A stretch of DNA of 64,000 nt. It comes from Apostichopus japonicus (lineage: Eukaryota; Echinodermata; Holothuroidea; Aspidochirotida; Stichopodidae). Below, in pieces: positions 1 to 11,838 of the stretch (positions are counted from its first letter, which is position 1; each line of letters starts with the position of its first letter). The translations under genes and the position numbers were made by a program. The DNA lies in contig NC_092572.1 of assembly GCF_037975245.1 (NCBI RefSeq), positions 21,316,489 to 21,380,488 of the forward strand, in the 5' to 3' direction. The notes under the pieces are model-generated. The model was not told the DNA's origin and made no database searches. It saw only the letters and a list, made by a program, of their open reading frames with translations.

Positions 1-605
1 TTGCACTGCATATATTATGAATAGGTAGACGTGGTTGACCCTTCCTTTGAGGATAATGCGATATGAATGTTTCTATATAGCTGATAAATTTTCTCATGTA
101 ATAACGTCAGAGTATATTACAAAGTTGCACTGCACATATTTATGAAGAGGTAAAGGTGGTTGACCCTACCTTTGGGGTGGGAGGGCGAGATATTTGACTG
201 AGGAGATCCCGCCACCTCCCCCCCCCCCCCGCTGGTTATACTCCTGAGATTCATGCATATTAATACAACAATAATTAAGAACAATATGTAGGCTATATAG
301 GGTTTAATGTTACATGCAATACCTTTAAATATTTGCTCTAGATTGAGAAGAAGAAAAAGAGATTATACAGCAGAACTTGTGAGAAACAGTTTTTGTCATT
401 TTCACATTAGGCCTATGTAAAATTTATAACGAATGTTTACCGAATATTGACAGAGTTACGATATAATAATGAATTGTTTTATATTTCTATTTACTTTTAG
501 GCTGATTTCTAAGTAGTTGTTGACAGTTTCTAATAAGGGCAACATGAGATTTCAAAAGTCATCCCGAAATTAATCTGCATTTATTGGTATCTTTATAATT
601 ACAAA
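1..605. other. AT-rich non-coding stretch
   Basis: No supportable gene. It holds two related short segments (around 1-60 and 125-185, both with a 'tgcactgcatat'-like start and a 'ggttgacccttcct'-like stretch) and a C-run at about 218-230. It may be intron of the minus-strand gene whose possible first exon lies at 965-1139. Confidence 0.5.
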
Positions 606-881
606 GTGGCTATTCTTACGACTAGTCATAAGAATAATTTATATATACGCATGCGCAGTTGCTTTAACGTTGCTATTTTTACAACTAGGAGTACTATTTT
701 TACGACTAGGAGTAACAATAATTTCCGATTAGGGTTAAGGTTAGGGTTAGGCTAGTGTTTAGGGTTAGGGTTACCCCTACTACATGCGCAGTTGCTTTAT
801 TTACTTTACTGCGCTTGAATTCGCCGATGTTGTAAGAATAATTTATAAATAATTGTTACGACTAGTTGTAAGAATAGCCAC
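606..881. mobile_element. Short terminal-inverted-repeat (MITE-like) element
   Basis: The left end GTGGCTATTCTTACGACTAG is matched in inverted orientation by the right end (…CTAGTTGTAAGAATAGCCAC at 862-881), and the arms extend about 40 bp with mismatches. The 276-bp body has no coding capacity, so it would need a transposase from elsewhere. Inside are two 'catgcgcagttgctt' motifs (near 650 and 784) and a telomere-like tract. No clear target-site duplication was seen, so the superfamily is open. Confidence 0.6.
724..773 (+). repeat. Interstitial telomere-like TTAGGG repeats
   Basis: Degenerate (TTAGGG)n: at least five exact or one-off TTAGGG units in about 50 bp, broken by 'gctagtgtt'. TTAGGG is the usual metazoan telomere unit. 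The tract lies inside the inverted-repeat element, so it probably moved with it and need not mark an old chromosome end. Confidence 0.7.
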
Positions 882-964
882 GGCCTTATGATTAATATAA
901 GCAATTTAACCGTGAAGGGGATTATTTCAGATCCCTTCCATCTGTTGTATAAAAGATAACTTAC

Positions 965-1139
965 GAGTCATTGAATCCTCTAACTTCTCAATGACGTAAT
1001 TGAGTCCGTAGTAAATACCGATGCTGACTGCAAAGAACATGATTATGCTGATTTTTGCTCGCGTTGGAGATAGTATAGGCCTATACACTTGGAATGTGTT
1101 GTCTGAAACTGCAACTGAAGTGTTGTTTAGCGAAAACAT
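965..1139 (-). CDS. Possible first exon of a small type II membrane protein
   Basis: On the minus strand an ATG at 1139 opens 58 codons ending at a strong donor (GACTC|GTAAGT, exon end 965). The peptide begins MFSLNNTSVAVSDNTF, has a short basic stretch (SPTRAK) near residue 30, then one hydrophobic segment (IIMFFAVSIGIYYGL) at about residues 32-47 followed by charged residues (EKLEDS). This is the pattern of a short cytosolic tail plus signal anchor, as in Golgi glycosyltransferases or small integral membrane proteins. I do not recognise the family. Later exons would lie at lower coordinates or off the window, and none was identified. An NRF1-like site lies about 420 bp upstream. The exon could be a chance open frame. 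Confidence 0.35.
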
Positions 1140-2136
1140 ATAGCTTATGTTTTCTTCAGCTATATTCCTTTGTTACGACAGAGACAAAGGCGTACGGAAA
1201 AGTATCGCGTACTTTTTCAATTGTCTAGATTTACATACTGGTAGAGATATGTCACAGCGATAAACGCAATCTTTGATATGGGCTGATCCTATGTTAATTT
1301 CTACTACGAACATATACTGTGAAAGCCATCCAATGTGTGCAGCTTTTATAAACGCGCGCGTCTATAAGTACATAAGTCAAGTAACAAAACGCACGAGTGC
1401 GTTCATATGGGTTTTCGATTCATGATCTGGTAACGCGCTTGCATGAGACCCACATGGACACTGTGGCTCAGTGATGTAACTGGGTGCTATGGATACGTAA
1501 ATACATTTTATTTGTGTCTCATCGTCCTTGACGGTTATTGTACTTTGAGTTTTTCACAGCGCATGCGCAATAACGGAGATGTGCTGGTTAGTGCGCGTGA
1601 GATGTTAACTGTACTGTATTGATGCCTGCGGCGAGACACTTGTAGGTGAAGCAGACTGTGAACAGTCGTTGCATAACTCGCTCTTACGCGAAATTCAATA
1701 TTGTATATACAACATTTACGACTTAAGAAAAACTTACTGTAAGCGGAGGCCTCTTAATAAGGCTCGGTATAGATGTTTATTATGCATTTCACGGTGATTT
1801 AAATTTTATACAGTCTGATATGCAGAAAGCCTGCAAGCTTAATCAACTTACAACTTCTCAGCTCCTAACTCATCGAAACCACACACAAATTTCATGATAT
1901 ACCTATCACCTATACAAAATGTAATTCGTAAACATTCCGCGAGGTAAATTTGACGATTCGGCAAAGAACTGTCAATGGTGCACTCTGGACCTCGAAGTTG
2001 TATATTGGGTTGCTAAGCTTTAGAGGGAGGTATTCCGAAACAGCAGAGTGAATCACATCCGTCATTTGGTTATGTGTTGATTTTGCTTATATCATTTAAA
2101 TACAATACTCGGGTCAAGTTATTGCGCATTGTTTTC
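1140..2136. other. Non-coding stretch with promoter-like CpG motifs
   Basis: No coding exon recognised. CpG-containing motifs cluster near 1345-1620 (CGCGCGCG at about 1353, CGCATGCGC at about 1560), unusual in this AT-rich contig and consistent with a promoter for the minus-strand candidate exon at 965-1139. Confidence 0.35.
1559..1569. promoter_or_regulatory. NRF1-like palindrome
   Basis: GCGCATGCGCA matches the palindromic NRF1 consensus (YGCGCAYGCGCR) common in animal housekeeping promoters. It lies about 420 bp upstream of the candidate start codon at 1139 (minus). The assignment is motif-based only. Confidence 0.4.
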
Positions 2137-2517
2137 ATGCATGAAGCCTTGAATTCAGCCCCCCCCCCAACCAAATATTTTTGTGAAAATTCGGGCAACA
2201 TGCTGAGATTTTTTCGGGCACCTACTGAAAGAAAAATAAATTGCAATGTGTTTTCAATGGTTAAGCTTATATTATTATTATTATCATTATTATTGTAACG
2301 ACTTTCCCAACAATTACAACCAATATGGAAGGGTAATAACACGGCAATCGATTGTATGTAATTGGCATGCGATGTAATAACCGATCATGCACGCCTAAAT
2401 GATATGCGCATTAAAATTGAACGCGCTCGGTGCGCTAGAAAAATTTTGGTAATATTTTTCGGGCAAGTCGTTACAGCCCCCCCCCCCTCCCCCAATAAAA
2501 TTGGGGTCCTACGCCTA
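2137..2517 (-). mobile_element. Repeat family A (CCTACGCCTATG-ended element), copy 1
   Basis: Non-coding interspersed element with C-runs near both ends, internal 'ttcgggca' motifs, an (ATT)n tract and a terminal TCCTACGCCTATGA. A copy in the opposite orientation lies at 9008-9378 and shares the order: C/G-run, 'gggcaagtcgttacag', 'ggcatgcgatg', a 'cttccatattggtt' block, (ATT)n, 'gggcacctactgaaag', C/G-run. No protein is encoded. A non-autonomous DNA transposon is likely; the superfamily is not established. Confidence 0.6.
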
Positions 2518-3318
2518 TGATATTGGGCAAAAACTGGGGGTTCCCCTCTCGTTTGAGAAGTGTTTGGCCTCTATAGATGTAATATGGTGCAATATTGATA
2601 GGTTATTGTCCAGGACTGGTTGTGTATTTGAATTATGCTTTCTGCAAAGAAGTGTTGCCAGATTTATTAAGCGACATTAAAAGTAACAAATGGATTTAAT
2701 AAGAATTGTCACAAGTATGAAAGTATCTCAGTTGCCATGCAGTATTGCTGTGGCATAACCAACCAAATTATCGACCGAACTGTATAAAACAAAAGAAGCC
2801 AACTCAAGATCTGGGTAATTATTCTTTTTTGGGGGAAGGGGGTGGGAACAATAACGTGCCCCTCCCCCTGTAATCCCGCCTATAGGGTGGGACCGTTGAA
2901 TTTGGTGTTTTAAGGGAACATCACACTAATTCCTCCAAATTTTACCGTAACAAAATGAATCATCTGTGGATTGAAATTTCAGTCTTTGGCTGTTTCTTTT
3001 TGTTTTTTTCAACAATAGGGCGTCTTTTAAGAAACAAAAGTGACTTTAATTACGAAAATGAAAACTTGTACTTTGAACCGAAAAATTCGCCCTTCTCATT
3101 GAAAATGAGCCCTGAAACTTTTCACAGTTTCAAAACGTGTTTACGTTGTATTAAAGCCACAGTGCGAAGTTTATCTCAGCATAAAACATAGGGCAGAATA
3201 TAAGAACTTATATTCTGCGCTAGGCCTATATGGTATTAACTGTCCAATGGTAATGGTAAAAATCATGTTTAGTTGAATATCACTATGAAATCCTGTTAAC
3301 TTCAAATTCACTGCAAAA
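2518..3318. other. PSMD9 upstream region
   Basis: No recognised exon; a chance open frame runs 2955-3191 (see rejected). The PSMD9 promoter and 5' UTR must lie here or just left. No TATA box or CpG-rich core stood out. Confidence 0.4.
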
Positions 3319-6300
3319 ATGGCAGCATCCTTGCGAGAAAGAGTGACAGAGCTAATTGCAAAGAAAGACGGCATAGAGGCAGAAATCAAGGAGCTGCAAG
3401 ATGTACTGCAAACAGTAAGAAAATACAGATTTTTTAAGACTACATGTAGTTGGCATGACTTAACTGTAGTGACGCTCCTGTAAGATTTTCTTTGAATTTG
3501 TAATTATAGTCGTGAGTCAAACCTGGCTTACAGTTACACTTAAGTCTTGCTCTTGGTTCAATATAGTACTAGTTCTGCGAAACTTCGATTGCCTTGTCGT
3601 TCACAATCTAAGCGAATAAAAAAGAACAAGAAATGCTTAAGTTATACATACAGTTTATAAATATAATTAAATCTTCGTTTTACAGTAATTCACTAGAATT
3701 CACTGCTTCAGTGGAAATCATCAGTTGTAGTATGTACAGTACTTTAGGAGCTGCCTGAAGAATGGTACTGTAGTCTGTAGTGTAGGATGTGGCAATATTA
3801 ATATTACATTAGAATTTAGGCTTATCAAGTATTTAATATCAGTGCATCGATTTAACCATTTACTTCTGTTTTGTATTTCTAGCAACAAAATGTTGGAATG
3901 GATGGACCACTCATCGATGTCGAAGGTTACCCAAGGAATGACATTGATGTGTACTCAGTGAGGACTGCTCGTCACAAAATAATATGTAAGTTTTGTCTTA
4001 TAGGTCATCAACTTAACCTCCAAGTTTTAAATTCTGCTAAAAGTAGCTAGAAGGTTCCAAATTTATTGTTCTCATGCATTGGAGAGTGACAATTTGGACA
4101 AGATGTCTGCAGTGAGAGGAAATGCTTCAAGGTGGGCAGCAAAATACTTGTAATAGCTTGAACAAGATTCAAAATGACTTTGTAGCATTTACTCCATCAG
4201 CAATATGGAAAACTACATAACCTAATTTGTTCAGCTTAATGGAGTGGTTTCTCTCATATTGTACCTTAGCTAAAGTGAATATACTATATAATTGTATCCA
4301 TGTATTTTAGATCCTCCTGCAAGCAGGAACTCACAAAGAAGCCACCATTGGCTTATCAAAGCCGCAAGCTGATCGAAGTCAGTCTCTTAGATTAATATGT
4401 AACGTCCATGATTATGAATTGTCAATTGTCAACAACTCTGTAACTGGACGACATACAGTAATCTTGGGGTGACTCGAACTCGGGACGTTATGATTGAAAG
4501 GCACCGGCGTTAACCACTGAGCTAACACTCATCAATTCGTGTCATAGAATTCAGTGACTGTATATTGTAGACAAAAAGTAGAATACAAAATCAGAGTAGC
4601 TCCATAAGTAGTGAGGAAAAACAACATTTACAGTAAAGATAGATTGGCAGGTAGTTATGGCAGAGACATTTCCCAGAGATACTTTCCATGTGTATTGAAA
4701 GAGGTCCTAGAAATCAACAGAAATATTGTTAGTGTTATTTAATCATGTACAGTAGTACATTTCAAACTATTTCAGTGTTTAAAATTATTGAAATGATACT
4801 ATTTATGCTGATGCACTTGATTTTTTTATATCTTGGTATTAATAATATTTACAATAGTCAATGCAAAAGCTGTCTTTTTTCTTGTGCGATTTTCCTCATT
4901 CCTTTGGAGACTTATGTTTGTAATCATCATTGCAACTGCGTAAAATCTGCAACCCATTAATTTCATAATTCAATAATCTGTATGAATACCTAAAATAAAT
5001 TCACAGTTTTCCCCTTGAGGCCAGATCACAAGATAAGATACAACATTATTAGGCTTTTATTATGCTAGCAGATAAACTGTTGGGTGTATGGTTACATGGA
5101 TTGCCTTTTCTTTGTACAGGTTTACAGAATGATCATAAAGCTATTATGGCTGATATAGAGGTCGGTTTGCATGAGCTTCATGCAGTAGAGAGAACAACAG
5201 CTGGTGCCGCACAGGCTCACCAAAATGGATCTAAAGGAACAGAACTTCCACAAACATTTGCTTTAGTGGATTTGGTCTCCACATCTTCACCTGCAGAGAA
5301 AGCTGTAAGTGCATGCTATAGAGTAGAGCAGGGGTTCCCTAACTGGGGTGCATGAACCCCCAGGGGTGCGTGAGTCCATCCCAGGGGGTTCGTGAGACGT
5401 TTCTGAAAGTCAAAACTAGAGTACTTTTTGTTGAACTAAAATCTGATATATCATATAATTTAGTAATGTATAAAAGTTGGTCGTCATGAAAACAAAGCTG
5501 TGGGCACGCCTTGACGTCGGCCCTGACATGAGGGTAGGTGGCCCATCTCCAAGACAGCTCCGATGATCAAACGCCTCGTGGAGGAGCATCCATCTCATCG
5601 TGTGTGATGGGTGATCGATGCGTGATACAATTCGTGATCTGATCTTGAAGTTTCCAAATAAATGTTTCTTTATCTCTTGTTTTTTTTCATTACAATATTA
5701 CACTATAAACTTGATCTTATACAAAGCACTGTTATGCGTATTATTGTATATTAATGACTCAGATCGTGTCTCGAAAAGTTGGGGATTCGTGGATAACTCT
5801 GACATCCACAGGGGGTTCGTGGGGGAATAAAGTTAGGGAAACCCTGGAGTAGAGGTTTGCAATCAATTGTCTGAGCGGGTCATAAGAGAGATATTATTTG
5901 GAGAAAAGGCCAGAGAGGACCAAATTCTTACTGCAACTAAATTAAGCAATATGCAGATAGGGTAATCAAGATAAAAGCATATTGTACCAGATTAATGCAA
6001 GATTGTGGACTGTTTATAATATACTTTTGTTGTGTGTCGGTTTGAAATCTTGTTAAGAATCATAGTATTTAAAGCTGCCAATTTTTGTTCTCTTTAATTT
6101 GCCTCAAACAGGTAGTATCACACTGATTTATTAAAGGAACCAATAAGATATTTAAGCTTTAAAATAGCACAAAAAAAAAACCCAATCAAAGAAGACATAA
6201 AGTTGGATGCTCACTGGGCAAAAACACTTTTTTGGAAGGTCTTTCTCAAGTACCCCCCCCCCCCCCCATACTGTATGTAACTGATGTTCAAATACAACAG

Positions 6301-8501
6301 ATGAGTTAGGAAAAAGAGAAGGAAGGGAATATGTTACAAGCTAGGTCATTTTGCTTTTTATTACATTGACATTAGTTGGGAACTTCCTTACTATTTGAGC
6401 ATGCAAGCAAAGTATTCACAGATATATATAAACAACTTGCTTTATGCAATGCATTGTTGTCGCAAACACATTTCCAAGCGTTTTGCCCTGAATAAAATTT
6501 CTCCTTTGATGTTTCTCCGAGAACTTTCTATGGTTAACTCTATTGTTTTCCATTCTTCTCTTTCAATGGCTTCAGGGTCTTCAGGTTGGAGACAGGATTG
6601 TTGAGTTTGGATCTGTAGCTGCAGACAACTTTAAATCGATGAGAGATATTGGTTCCTTGGTACAGCACAGTCAAGGAGTAAGTATAGCGGTATTGCAAGT
6701 TCATTTTGTAATTGGTAGAGCTGGTTAGTTTAGCCACTATAAGGTTAGTTTAGCCACCATATGGTTAGTTGAGCCATGATATGGTTAGTTTAGCCACTAT
6801 ATTGTTAGTTTAACCACTATATGGTAAGTTTAGCCACGATATGGTTAGTTCAGACACTACAGTATATGATTAGTTCAGATACTATATGGTTAGTTTAGCC
6901 ACGACATGGTTAGTTCAGACTCTATGTCGTTAGTTTAACCACTATATGGTTAGTTCAGACACTATATGGTTAGTTTAGCCACTATATGGTTAGTTTAGCC
7001 ACTATATAGTTCAGACACAAGTTGGTTAGTTGATACACTATATGGTTAGTTCAGACACTCTATGCTTAGTTTAGACACTATGTGGTTTGTTTAGACACTA
7101 TGTAGTTCAGCCACTTTATGTATATGATTTATGTGAACTTTTATTCCTATGCTCATAATGTAATAAATCTTTAAATTTTAGATGTTTTCTGGAGGAATAC
7201 AGTAATGAGGAAGTGGTTCTGGGATTTGAGATTATTCCAGGTTTGGTATTGCTCCAAATTGGATTTGGGAGTATCCCTTGCTTTGTTGTGATTGCATTTT
7301 GTATAAAGAAAGAGAGAGGTACAGGCATGACCAAATTTTATGTGAGCAAATGGAAAGATTCATCAGACAGCTTTTCATGTACATGAGAGTATTTTGTCAG
7401 TTTTCATTATTTTTACTGATTATTGACAGATGAGAGCTTAAATTGGCTGCTAGCTGGTAATCTTGAAAGCAGTTTGCAATTATTTACGTCATGTTGTTAC
7501 ATTTAACCTAGAAAGCTTTAATAGTTGAATAAGAGAAACAGAGAGATGGTTTCAGGTTATAACCTGAATAAAAAAAGTTTTGTCACTCAAAACCTGTTTT
7601 CTGTTCACAGAAGTCCATCCGAGTGGTTGTAGTCAGAGAGAGCCAAGTAACAGCCTTGTCACTTACTCCAAGTGTATGGGATGGTAGAGGGTTACTTGGG
7701 TAAGTGTTTATAATACTCTTTCATCTATAGATAACAAAATTATTTGTCAGATTAAGGAGCTACTATGGCTGGCATAGGAGATCTCTTTCTTGAATTACAG
7801 AGTATCGGATGGTTGAGGTCTCAGCGAGGGGGTTCATAAAATACTCCTTGAGCAGATTGTTCTCATCAAGAGATATAATCAGGTAGTTATTTTTACGAAG
7901 CTGACAAAAAGAGAGAAATAATATCAATTTGTAAGATGAAAGGAAGAGTTTTGCAGTATCACATCCTTAAGATACAGTACCTGTGAAAATTATGTTATAA
8001 GGTTTACAAAGGTATTCATCTCTTTAGTAAAATTGAAAAAAAAAAATGCTTTTGTGGGACCTAATCCTTACCTTCCAGAGCCAAGGAAGAATGACGTTTA
8101 CAAGAGTAAGCTTATAAAGTCCCCTCAAAGTGTTTTTGTCAGTGCTTCTTATAATTGTCAGCTGTAGCGATGCCAAGTCAAATGGAACTTCAATATTTAT
8201 CAGTAATTCCATATTTTTTGTAATTTGCCCTATTTCTGCATATGTTTTTAAGAATTGAAATTTCATAACGTACAATTATACTTGAATGTGTGTATTCCTA
8301 TATATGTCTGTCAGTTTGTGACTAACCATTTCAATCTTCAGAACTTAATTCTATTAGTAATTATGATATAACGTTATTTTCTTGTCAATATTGTACTACA
8401 TTTTAGTAAAATACTTCTTGCTACATTGCAGACTACATGGTTAACAACCCACTATTATAAATCTGTTCATTCCCAGGTGCAACATCACTCCACTCAGATG
8501 A
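3319..8501 (+). CDS. PSMD9: 26S proteasome non-ATPase regulatory subunit 9 (assembly chaperone p27/Nas2)
   Basis: Six coding exons in consistent phase: 3319-3414, 3883-3985, 5120-5304, 6576-6677, 7611-7699 and 8477-8501 (199 aa; the vertebrate protein is about 220). The start is the ATG of [20 protein letters not shown], the N-terminal helical hairpin. It is followed by the family block [20 protein letters not shown] and the RxxRHKI(I)xLQNDHK helix. A PDZ domain fills exons 3-6: [18 protein letters not shown], then SLVQHSQG, and the C-terminal GRGLLGCNI typical of PSMD9. In other animals this protein chaperones base assembly of the 19S particle by holding an ATPase subunit C-terminus. All introns have GT/AG ends. 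Introns 3 and 4 carry a hAT-like element and a minisatellite. TMEM147 is the convergent neighbour. Identification is firm. Confidence 0.95.
4425..4545 (-). repeat. tRNA-derived SINE-like fragment in PSMD9 intron 2
   Basis: On the minus strand, TTAGCTCAGTGGTTAACGCC fits a Pol III A box and GAGTTCGAGTC a B box about 30 bp later, in the spacing of a tRNA. The cloverleaf is not intact. Best read as a SINE head or tRNA pseudogene. Confidence 0.55.
5329..5846. mobile_element. Non-autonomous hAT-type element with perfect 8-bp target duplication
   Basis: Ends are CAGGGGTTCCCTAACT (5329) and AGTTAGGGAAACCCTG (ending 5846), inverted copies with one mismatch and typical of hAT termini. The 8-bp direct repeat GAGTAGAG flanks it exactly (5321-5328 and 5847-5854), the target-site length of hAT transposases. 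The 518-bp body carries no transposase. It sits in PSMD9 intron 3, 24 bp after the exon 3 donor. A 3' fragment of the same family is at 28677-28841. Confidence 0.85.
6723..7112 (+). repeat. Minisatellite of ~20-bp units in PSMD9 intron 4
   Basis: About 19 imperfect copies of a unit like GGTTAGTTTAGCCACTATAT, with 'cagacacta' variants interspersed. It is AT-rich with no long open frame and starts about 45 bp after the exon 4 donor. Confidence 0.9.
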
Positions 8502-9007
8502 AACTCCAAGCTGCAACTTCTAGAAGAGGAAGTCAGAGGGGCTCACTTCTGCCAGCTTCCCAGTTAAAAGATGACACAAATATTACACTATGACAAGTTG
8601 TTTCTTAGGCATTAACATTGTACAGAGTGTGCTGAAGTTGTGTTTATGGCACAGCCAATCTGCCAAGTTGGTTTAGGTCAAAATACTTTGAAATTGCAAC
8701 CTTAGATATTCTCAGCATGGTTAAACCGACAACTGAGTTTGAATGGATTATTAATGTACTGGTAGTTATTTTCTGATTGAAGGCTTGTTATGTATAGAGC
8801 AGACCTGGTTTCATCTGTACAGAGGAACAACAAAATGTTGATGTTGGATCCAGTAGTAACAACAGATGACAATTACTCAACTTTGATGCTGTCGACACAC
8901 AGCATTGCATCACAATGTATGAATGTGTTGAACTGTTGATTGGGTCTTGAAATTCTAAATGAATCAAACATTGTCTTAAATTGTGCTAGCACAACACAGA
9001 ATTCATC
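8502..9007 (+). other. PSMD9 3' UTR and flank
   Basis: Follows the TGA at 8499-8501 without another exon. No canonical AATAAA was noticed before the family A element begins at about 9008, so the poly(A) site was not fixed. Confidence 0.4.
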
Positions 9008-9378
9008 AGAGTTTGACCATCATGTCCATAGGCATAGGAGCCCAATTTGATTTGGGGGGGGGGGGCTGTAATGACTTGCCCGAAAAATATAACCATTTTA
9101 TATCATATAGGCATGCATCGATTAATGCATCGCATGCTAATTACATTGAAATGTTTTCCGTGTTTTTTACCCTTCCATATTGGTTATAATTATTGGGGAA
9201 GTTGTTACAATAATAATGATAATAATAATAATAAGTTTAACACTTGAAAAACACATTGCAAATTATTTTTCTTTCAGTAGGTGCCCGAAAAATTCTCAGC
9301 CCTTTTTCCCAAATTTTCACAAAATTTTTTTGTTGGGGGGAGGGGGGGCTGCAGCCCCCGCCTCCTACGCCTATGATG
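9008..9378 (+). mobile_element. Repeat family A, copy 2 (opposite orientation)
   Basis: Starts CATAGGCATAGGAGCCC and ends CTCCTACGCCTATGATG, giving terminal inverted repeats of about 15 bp. The internal order mirrors copy 1 at 2137-2517. It contains a G-run, 'gacttgcccgaaaaat', an (ATA)n tract and 'gtaggtgcccgaaaa'. Non-coding. Confidence 0.65.
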
Positions 9379-9388
9379 GCGACGTATG

Positions 9389-10361
9389 CAGGGTTTCCCC
9401 TGGGATTTCTTGTATGAGAGGCTGTAACGGGTTTGTGACACTGGATGGCGTGAGCATACCGGGGGGGAGGGTGTCTGGGGAATGGTCTGCCTGGAATATT
9501 TTATAAAAGTCTCAGTACGTGTTTGCCAAATTTAAGCTTCGACCTTTACAGCTTACTACACTAAAATCCGTGAAAATGACACCGTCTTATGCAATTTTCA
9601 TATCAATATTCATGATTTTTATTAGGTTGTCTGTCGTTAAAATTTTGAGCTGAATAAAATTCGCCAGATTTATGAACGAGTTCGTAGATTCTACAAACTT
9701 CAATCATAATTTGCAAGCCCCGCCCAACAGATCATGCACCAATCAAATCTCTCTTTTTTGTTTACGACAGTTAGGCTTACTTTTACTTTGGTGGTTAGCC
9801 TATCCTAGGTCGCTTCTCTTGAACATTATCTCTCTCGGTCTTACCAATGTAGCTTGCGAATTGTGTCATTTCCTTCTATTGCAATGAATTAAACAGGTGT
9901 TTTCAGACGATTCCTCCATGGAATTGTAAAAGTGGATGATACGAGTATAGGACTGCGTTAAAATTTTGATCGGACTGCATGTGTAGACTATTTTGTTTAC
10001 ATTTGTGTAATGAACATGCTGTCATGGGCGGTCACAGTGATTTTACGGTAAATCTTTGAATATAATATTGAATTTTCTTTGGGAGTTTGTTTTCCGAAAT
10101 TCATCAGCAAACACGTATTGAGACTATAAACACCGTAATGTCAATCAACCTAACAAATAAATTAGATAAAAATGCTATATTAAATAGGCAGAAGAACTTT
10201 TTATTTGCTGCTGTAATTTATTTAGTGTTCACAACCAATTTTTCAATGTCAGATGATGGCAACTTGGATTGCAATCATTTCATCTTTCATTCCCTCTCTG
10301 AAACAGTGGGGCGGTTTATATTTGTATTTGTTATACATAATGATTATCGGGGGAAACCCTG
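9389..10361. mobile_element. hAT-like element without coding capacity
   Basis: The left end CAGGGTTTCCCCTGGG and the right end CGGGGGAAACCCTG are inverted and resemble hAT termini. The flanking 8-mers do not match, so mobility is inferred only from the ends. No transposase domain was recognised in the 973-bp body. Confidence 0.5.
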
Positions 10362-10916
10362 TGTATAGTCTGTTGGCATTTATGGTGTTTCCAAAATTCT
10401 GTATTTGTGTTTTAAAATTCCATAAAAAATAACAGTGAAAAGTCTACCACTGTTGTTCTGACATGGTGTGATTTTTACTATATTTACACTGTAATGCTGT
10501 AAAAGGACATCATCTCTAACAGATGTATAGAAACAGTATAAATACAAGTGACATAATTCAAGTCCATGTTCTTAATATCCATGTAGTTTATTTTTGTATT
10601 AAGGATATACAAGTGAGATTGCTGATTCATACATACAAATTTATGAAATTATCTTGAAATATACAAAAAAAGGAAACAAAATATTTTTTGTGGGTCAAGT
10701 GATGGCAGAGATGTTGCATTATTTGGAGGCTGGGGAAGGTAATTTTTTTTGGGGGGGGGGTGGGGGGTGGGTGGTGACTTAACTGATGTTATCCTTACTA
10801 AGAACTGTTCTTTGCAGTTTCACTTAAAGCTGGCTTCATAAGTACCTAAGAGTGTAAAACTTAAGAACTTGATCACTCTGTTTCTCTTTGCTGATCTTCA
10901 GCCCCCTCCCAGTCCC
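10362..10916. other. Intergenic stretch
   Basis: No gene seen. It contains a G-run at about 10751-10770 and is otherwise AT-rich. Confidence 0.5.
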
Positions 10917-11838
10917 GTACACACCATTTCTGCTAAGTGCTGATTTAAGTGCACATGAAGCATGTCCCTTTAATCTGTTTTGTCAGTTCCATGAGATACA
11001 AACCAACACCATCTTCATTGCAACCATGTAGTCTTAATGAATGTATAAAAAGTATCGGGTGCTATGTAGGTAATTCACAACCATGGCATCAAGAGTATTT
11101 TAGTGAAACTAATTCCAAACAATAAACTTACTTTTGCTCGCAACTTTTGAAAAGATTCCATATTTATTCGTTCTGGGTTACACCAAGGTATTTATCATTT
11201 CACAGAATTTCTGTTACAGGGTAGCCTGTACTACACCAGTTTCATACAGTTGCATTGAAATATCTTTGATAAGGAGTTAACTCCTACAATTTATATGATA
11301 ATTACAAATGTAAAAGTTTAAGGGCATTTAAAGTGACAATGAAACAAACGGGAACCACAATACATTCCTCACTAATTACTAATTTAATTTTTTTTTAAAT
11401 TTAAGTTAATTTAAATTACTAATACAAATATGAACAAAGAACACATTATATTTGAAGGTTATCAGAGTGAAAATAAGCTCAGCATTCTGGGAATTACATC
11501 CAAACCCACAGTGCAAGAGCACCAACTTAAAGAAGACAGTAGAAGGCACCATCTTTTGTTCCTATAAACAACTTTCTTGCCAGCATCACCAAGATGGTTA
11601 ATAGGATACTATAGATGCCTCTTGCCCAGTGCAGTAAATTGAAACAACGGTCTACTTTGCTGTGTCTGGAGGTGAATTTTAGTGGAGTGGCGCCCTCTGT
11701 CCTAAACGGTCAAGCCCAATCTACAAGTCCAGAGGTTTCTTGATTGGAAAACAACCAGGGCCCAAGTTCTCTTGACCTTTAGTGGTAATGAACATTCCTA
11801 GATTGTTGAATCAATGGTCTGCAAACTGCAATCCCATA
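10917..11838 (-). repeat. Tandem duplicate of the TMEM147 3' end, copy lacking the last exon
   Basis: This block repeats 11839-12618 and then jumps to the equivalent of 13226-13320, which lies inside TMEM147 intron 5. Shared landmarks include 'agtgcacatgaagcatgtcc', 'accatgtagtctta', 'catatttattcgtt', 'acagttgcattgaaatatct' and 'gtctgga(g/c)gtgaatttta'. The copy lacks sequence equivalent to about 12619-13225, the segment that holds TMEM147 coding exon 6. Divergence is moderate with small indels, so the event is not recent. Confidence 0.8.
11163..11168 (-). terminator. Duplicated poly(A) signal (distal copy)
   Basis: AATAAA on the minus strand in the duplicate block, at the position equivalent to 12069-12074. 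It could act only if TMEM147 transcription reads through the first signal. Confidence 0.3.

Noticed and set aside
2955-3191. 78-residue plus-strand frame upstream of PSMD9
   Set aside because: Low-complexity AT-rich translation, no splice signal in phase with PSMD9, no family resemblance.
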